10,197 bases of DNA. Origin: Spirochaetaceae bacterium. GTDB taxonomy: Bacteria > Spirochaetota > Spirochaetia > SZUA-6 > Fen-1364. How positions within the stretch are numbered: the first letter of the stretch is position 1; every line of letters begins with the position of its first letter. Shown one piece after another: positions 6,228 through 10,197 of this stretch. The notes below the pieces were generated by a model, which searched no databases, had not been told where the DNA came from, and saw nothing but the letters and a program-made list of their open reading frames with translations. The translations under genes and the position numbers were made by a program. Location of the stretch: positions 1 to 10,197 of the forward strand of contig PMZS01000204.1 in assembly GCA_003170115.1 (NCBI GenBank). The letters are read 5' to 3'.

Positions 6228-6290
6228 TTACACCAATATGAGAACGATGATGACAATCAGGACGACTCCGAGCAGCGCGAGTATACCCAT
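6228..6290 (-). CDS. Tiny single-span membrane peptide (20 aa), first gene of the small-protein operon
   Basis: A 20-aa reading frame, sequence MGILALLGVVLIVIIVLILV, that is hydrophobic throughout and would form one membrane helix. A very strong ribosome site, AAGGAAGGGGG (6297-6307), stands six bases before the ATG, and the TAA stop is fused to the next gene's ribosome site. That arrangement argues that it is translated and coupled to the 61-aa gene. It looks like the N-terminal helix of DUF3309-type mini proteins, but is too short to assign. It could be a leader peptide rather than a functional protein. Confidence 0.6.
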   Translation of the reverse strand: MGILALLGVVLIVIIVLILV

Positions 6291-6390
6291 CTTGAACCCC
6301 CTTCCTTCAGGCAAGAATACCAACTAGCCGGGATGCAAATCTGTTCGGTAGCGCACATTGGAAGGTCGGAACACTGCCCGCGAAATTGAC

Positions 6391-6396
6391 TATACT
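6391..6396 (+). promoter_or_regulatory. Possible -10 element (TATACT) directly before the glucan synthase
   Basis: TATACT ends ten bases before ATG 6407, which would put the transcript start at about 6402-6405. No convincing -35 lies at 16-18 bases, so this is tentative. If real, the message would be nearly leaderless, which agrees with the lack of any purine-rich ribosome site. Confidence 0.3.
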
Positions 6397-6406
6397 GAAC
6401 GCAGTG

Positions 6407-9400
6407 ATGAAGTCAGGGATTCTCACGGCATACTTCGTCAGGCGCGATGAAGCTCAGGGAGCCCTCCGGGTGCTGGGGAAGAGGGGCTTCCGCCGCGCTG
6501 CACTGATCCACAAGACGATCGACGGGCGCGTCCACACCCTTGACCCGTTCATCTGGCGCCGCGCTATAGCCGTGACCCTTTCGGCTCTTTTCATGGGCGG
6601 GCTTGCCGGAGCCGCTTTCCTGGTTCTCCGCTGGTTGTGGCCGGCCGGGGGCGTGACTCTTCCAATTGCGGCCCCGATCCTGGCGGCAGGATCGCTAGGC
6701 GCCCTTTTCGGCGGGGTGTGGGCGCGGCGGTCGAGGCTCGGAGTCGAGCAGGGACTCCTCGCGGATCACGCGCGCTGGCTGGCAACGGAGGAGACCGTGC
6801 TGATCCTCCAGGCGCCCATCGATCTCATGCGGATTGCCGTGGCCATCCTTCGGCAAAGAGGTGAGATACCGCCCGTGGTCTCTGTCCTGAATCCAAAGCG
6901 CCCCGGTGTGATCGATGATTCGGGGAGTTTCGACGCGCCACTTTCCCCGTCACAAATGCAGGAGCATGCACGGCGTCTGGCGGTGAGTCAGAAACTGGAC
7001 ACCAGGCCGTTGCGAAACATCAGGCTCCTCGACCAACTGAGACAGGCACGGCAGTGGATCAGCCTCGTGTGCCGGGATCTCTCCGAGGCGGCACTGCTGG
7101 AACAGCGGACGACCCCCATCGCCGAGTGGATTCTCGACAACGAGTACATTATCGAGGGCAACGTCCGAGACGTGCAGCAAAACCTCTCGCGGCGGTTCTA
7201 CCGGACGCTGCCCGTGCTGGAAGGCAAATCCTACAAGGGTCTGCCGCGCATCTACGGCCTGGCCAAGGAGCTGGTCTCCCAGGCCGGCCTGCGTCTGGAC
7301 CGCGAGAATGTCATCGCCTTCATCGAAGCATATCAATCCGTGCGCACGCTGAGCATCGGCGAGCTCTGGGCAATCCCCCTGATGCTCCGCCTTGCATTGA
7401 TCGAGGGCATCCAGGGCATTGCGGCGCGGGGCCTCACGGAGCTGCGGGATCGCGAGATTGCCGATTTCTGGGCAAACAGGCTCATCACGGCCAACCGCAG
7501 AGATCCCAACCACCTGTTCTCGATCATGGCGGAGCTTGCGGAAAACCAGCCCAGCCCGAGCCCCTATTTCGCTTTTCAACTCGTTGATCACCTCTACGAC
7601 GAGGAGGCCGCCCTGGGGCCGGTACAGAGCTGGCTGGAACGCATCAATCGCAAGCCCTTGAGCGAGATGAGCGCGCGCGAGCAGAACCGCCAGACGAAGG
7701 ATCAGATCTCGATCAGCAACGCCTTCACGAGCTTGAGACAGCTCGCCCTGCTGGACTGGAGACTGGTCTTCGAACACGTCAGCCAGGTGGAACGGCTGCT
7801 CAGGATGGATCCATCCGGCATCTATGCCAGGATGGATTTTCCAACGCGTGATAGGTATCGACGCGCGATCGAGCAGATTGCGCGTCGGTCCGCCCAGGCT
7901 GAAGAGGAGGTTGCGCAAGGCGCCATCGACCTGGCGGTGAAAGCAACGCGCATGCCCTCCGAGGACATGCGGTGGGCCCATGTCGGGATCTACCTGATCG
8001 GTGAGGGCAGACCCGAGCTTGACCGGCGTGTCGGCTGCCGGGAAGCTCTCAGGTTCCGCGTGCTGCAGTGGGCATATCGCCATCATTCGGCGGTGTACTT
8101 CTTCGGGCTCGGCATCTTCACCGCGCTCTTCGTCTTCCTGATCGTCATTCTCGGTCTGCGGGATCAGACACCGCAGACACGAATCCTCATTGCGCTGCTT
8201 TCCCTGATCCCCGTGAGCCAACTCTCCATCGAGGTCGTGAACTACCTGGTCATGCGGGTTTTTCCGCCTCGCACCCTCGCAAAGATGGATTTCGAAGTGT
8301 CGGGAATTCCTGACGGCTTTCGAACCCTTGTCGTCGTGCCCATGCTGCTCGTGGACGCGCAGACGACCTCGGCGGAGGTAGACAAGCTTGAGATCCGCTA
8401 CCTGGCCAACCGGGAGGACAATCTCCTCTTCAGCCTGTTCTCGGATTACATGGACGGAGATGAAGCGCACCGTGAGAAGGACGAACAGCTTCTTCAGACG
8501 GCGATTTCCGGGCTTTCGACCCTCAATAAGAGATATGGTGGTGAGCGCTTTTTCCTCCTGCATAGGGAAAGGTTGTGGAGCGAATCCGAGCAGAAATACA
8601 TCGGTTGGGAGCGCAAACGCGGCAAACTTGAGGAGCTCAATCGTCTGATCGACGGTACGCGTCCACAAAACGCGGGCCGGCTTGCGTACGTGGGCAACCC
8701 GGAGCGCCTGGCGGATGTCCGGTTCATCATCACGCTGGACAGTGACACCCAGCTTCCTTCCGGAACTGCCCGCAGGATGATCGAAACCCTGGCGCACCCG
8801 CTCAATCAGCCCCGTTTCGACATGGACGGCAGGGTCATCGCCGGCTCGTACACGATCATTCAGCCACGAGTGAGCCCTTCCCTGCCAAGCACGAGCGGCT
8901 CGCCTTTCAGCCGCCTCTTCACCCATGTGGTTGGAATAGACCCTTATACCAGGGCGGTATCCGATGTCAACCAGGATCTCACCGGTGAAGGGTCATATCA
9001 TGGAAAAGGCATCTACGATGTGCGCGCATTCAGCCGGGTGCTCTCTGGAAGATTTCCCGAAGAGTGGCTGCTGAGTCATGACCTGATTGAAGGTGCGCAT
9101 GTTCGCGTGGGCCTGGCCAGCGACATCGAGCTGATTGACGAGTTTCCGCAGGACTACATGGCATATGCGCGCCGAGAGCACCGCTGGATCAGGGGAGATT
9201 GGCAGATCGCTGATTGGATCCTCCCCCGTATCCCGCAACCGGGAGGCCGGCGAGGATCGAACCAGCTCTCCTGCTTCAACCGGTGGAAAATCCTGGACAA
9301 CCTGCGCCGAAGCCTGATCCCCGCGGCAAGCCTGGCCTTGCTTGCAGGTTCGTGGCTGATTTCATCCCGGATGGAATGGATTTCCACACTGGTCGTTCTT

Positions 9401-10197
9401 TCGCAATTGCTCTTCCAGACCCTGGCGCAGCCTCTCACCTCGGCGACAACCCGCCAGGGACTGAAAAGATTCTCCCCCTCGCAGCTGGCTCATGACCTTC
9501 TGCGGACCGCGGTGGAAGCCTCCCTGATTCCCCACCAGGCCCTGCTCGCCTTGAACGCCATTCTCCAGGTGTGGTATCGCCGGCTCATCTCGCACAGGCA
9601 TCTGCTTGAGTGGACGGCAGCGGGAGCGAAGCGCTGGAGCGCCCTGACTCACCTGTCAGCCCTCATTCTCTCCATGGGACTGATAAGCCTGCTCAGCGCG
9701 ATCATGACCTGGGTGGTGTACCGTTGGACGTCCGCGAACCTGCTCCTGGCAGCCCCCTGGCTTGGTTTGTGGTTCCTCTCCCCCCTGATCGGATGGCTCT
9801 TGAACCTTCGGCCGCGGACACGGTCGCGGAATTCCCGACTCCCCGCGAGGGATCTGGCGTTCCTGAGAAAGGTTGCACGAAGAACCTGGCACTTTTTCTC
9901 GGACTTTGTTTCGGAGGAGACCTCCTGGCTTCCCCCCGACAATTACCAGGTCTTCCATCAGGACCAGCTTGCCATGCGTACCAGCCCTACGAATATCGGT
10001 CTCTGGATGTTGAGCGCGCTGGCCGCACGGGATTTCGGATACGTGACGGGAGACCAGATTGTAGAAACCCTGAGTCGCACCCTGGAGACAATCTCCAGGT
10101 TGGAGCGCTACGAAGGTCATCTCCTGAACTGGTATGACGTCCAGACGCTGAAGCCCCTGGAGCCTCGCTACGTGTCCACGGTGGACAGCGGCAACCT
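6407..10197 (+). CDS. ndvB: Cyclic beta-1,2-glucan synthase, N-terminal ~1263 residues (runs off the right edge)
   Basis: One uninterrupted frame from ATG 6407 to the window end. This inner-membrane enzyme family (NdvB/ChvB) polymerises UDP-glucose into beta-1,2-glucan, cyclises it and delivers it to the periplasm. Seen in order: an extra N-terminal domain (1-165) with two spans (about 54-76, 84-104); the conserved cytosolic part (about 236-540; AEWILDNEYIIEGNVRDV, then IGELWAIPLMLRL); two spans (about 563-583, 593-615); a GT84 domain (about 638-950) with DSDT (778-781), GEGSYHGKGIYDV (from 860), HD at 891-892 and REHRW (923-927, the Q/RxxRW box); further spans (about 967-1010, 1080-1135); then the start of the glycoamylase-like (GH189-type) cyclisation domain from about 1143. 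The GH94 phosphorylase-like C terminus expected in a ~2800-aa protein lies outside. An in-frame GTG at 6404 is an alternative start; neither has a ribosome site. Confidence 0.93.
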   Translation, partial: MKSGILTAYFVRRDEAQGALRVLGKRGFRRAALIHKTIDGRVHTLDPFIWRRAIAVTLSALFMGGLAGAAFLVLRWLWPAGGVTLPIAAPILAAGSLGALFGGVWARRSRLGVEQGLLADHARWLATEETVLILQAPIDLMRIAVAILRQRGEIPPVVSVLNPKRPGVIDDSGSFDAPLSPSQMQEHARRLAVSQKLDTRPLRNIRLLDQLRQARQWISLVCRDLSEAALLEQRTTPIAEWILDNEYIIEGNVRDVQQNLSRRFYRTLPVLEGKSYKGLPRIYGLAKELVSQAGLRLDRENVIAFIEAYQSVRTLSIGELWAIPLMLRLALIEGIQGIAARGLTELRDREIADFWANRLITANRRDPNHLFSIMAELAENQPSPSPYFAFQLVDHLYDEEAALGPVQSWLERINRKPLSEMSAREQNRQTKDQISISNAFTSLRQLALLDWRLVFEHVSQVERLLRMDPSGIYARMDFPTRDRYRRAIEQIARRSAQAEEEVAQGAIDLAVKATRMPSEDMRWAHVGIYLIGEGRPELDRRVGCREALRFRVLQWAYRHHSAVYFFGLGIFTALFVFLIVILGLRDQTPQTRILIALLSLIPVSQLSIEVVNYLVMRVFPPRTLAKMDFEVSGIPDGFRTLVVVPMLLVDAQTTSAEVDKLEIRYLANREDNLLFSLFSDYMDGDEAHREKDEQLLQTAISGLSTLNKRYGGERFFLLHRERLWSESEQKYIGWERKRGKLEELNRLIDGTRPQNAGRLAYVGNPERLADVRFIITLDSDTQLPSGTARRMIETLAHPLNQPRFDMDGRVIAGSYTIIQPRVSPSLPSTSGSPFSRLFTHVVGIDPYTRAVSDVNQDLTGEGSYHGKGIYDVRAFSRVLSGRFPEEWLLSHDLIEGAHVRVGLASDIELIDEFPQDYMAYARREHRWIRGDWQIADWILPRIPQPGGRRGSNQLSCFNRWKILDNLRRSLIPAASLALLAGSWLISSRMEWISTLVVLSQLLFQTLAQPLTSATTRQGLKRFSPSQLAHDLLRTAVEASLIPHQALLALNAILQVWYRRLISHRHLLEWTAAGAKRWSALTHLSALILSMGLISLLSAIMTWVVYRWTSANLLLAAPWLGLWFLSPLIGWLLNLRPRTRSRNSRLPARDLAFLRKVARRTWHFFSDFVSEETSWLPPDNYQVFHQDQLAMRTSPTNIGLWMLSALAARDFGYVTGDQIVETLSRTLETISRLERYEGHLLNWYDVQTLKPLEPRYVSTVDSGN

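Noticed and set aside
6291..6406. A sigma-54 promoter for the small-protein operon
   Set aside because: The TTGG and TTGC strings present are seven bases apart between GG and GC, not the required ten.
6950..8926. A 658-codon open frame on the - strand opposite the glucan synthase
   Set aside because: The + strand frame carries clear family motifs through the whole stretch. The - strand product has no recognisable domain, is rich in His, Gln, Arg and Asp, and is a typical shadow in GC-rich DNA.

Overview
The window is a GC-rich bacterial chromosomal segment with tightly packed genes. The mix of an RNB-type exoribonuclease, a bacterial patatin, an NdvB/ChvB-type cyclic beta-1,2-glucan synthase, an atypical Crp/Fnr regulator and several tiny hydrophobic proteins suggests a Gram-negative bacterium, perhaps Desulfobacterota (Geobacter-like) or a related proteobacterium. 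That placement is an inference from gene style, not from a marker gene. I see no rRNA, tRNA, insertion sequence, integrase or CRISPR array, and no gene-free stretch longer than 300 bases. The largest gaps are 967-1160, 2733-2857 and 6291-6406.

Left part (1-2246): the 3' end of an RNB-family exoribonuclease on + meets, tail to tail, an uncharacterised protein on - built from two tandem copies of one domain. Divergent from that gene, across 194 bases, is a patatin-like phospholipase on +.

Middle part (2233-6290): every gene is on the - strand. Read in the direction of transcription, there are three small hydrophobic membrane proteins (20, 61 and 49 aa), then a Crp/Fnr-family regulator with its own likely promoter. 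It is followed after 16 bases by an ABC ATPase and an overlapping ABC-2 permease of NatA/NatB type. After a 125-base gap come a 105-aa coiled-coil-like protein and a 52-aa hydrophobic protein that is a paralogue of the 61-aa one.

Right part (6407 to the end): a very long + strand frame runs off the window and is the N-terminal ~1263 residues of a cyclic beta-1,2-glucan synthase. It carries an unusual N-terminal extension that looks like a split alpha/beta domain around a glycine-rich membrane hairpin. It is transcribed divergently from the small-membrane-protein operon.

Taken together the region reads as an envelope or membrane-stress neighbourhood: phospholipid hydrolysis, an exporter with a linked regulator, clustered mini membrane proteins, and synthesis of a periplasmic osmoregulatory glucan. 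The functional link is inferred from neighbourhood only. The most unusual items are the internally duplicated protein in which only one copy keeps a His/Glu-rich motif, the 20-aa gene leading the small-protein operon, and the membrane-domain fusion at the glucan synthase N terminus.
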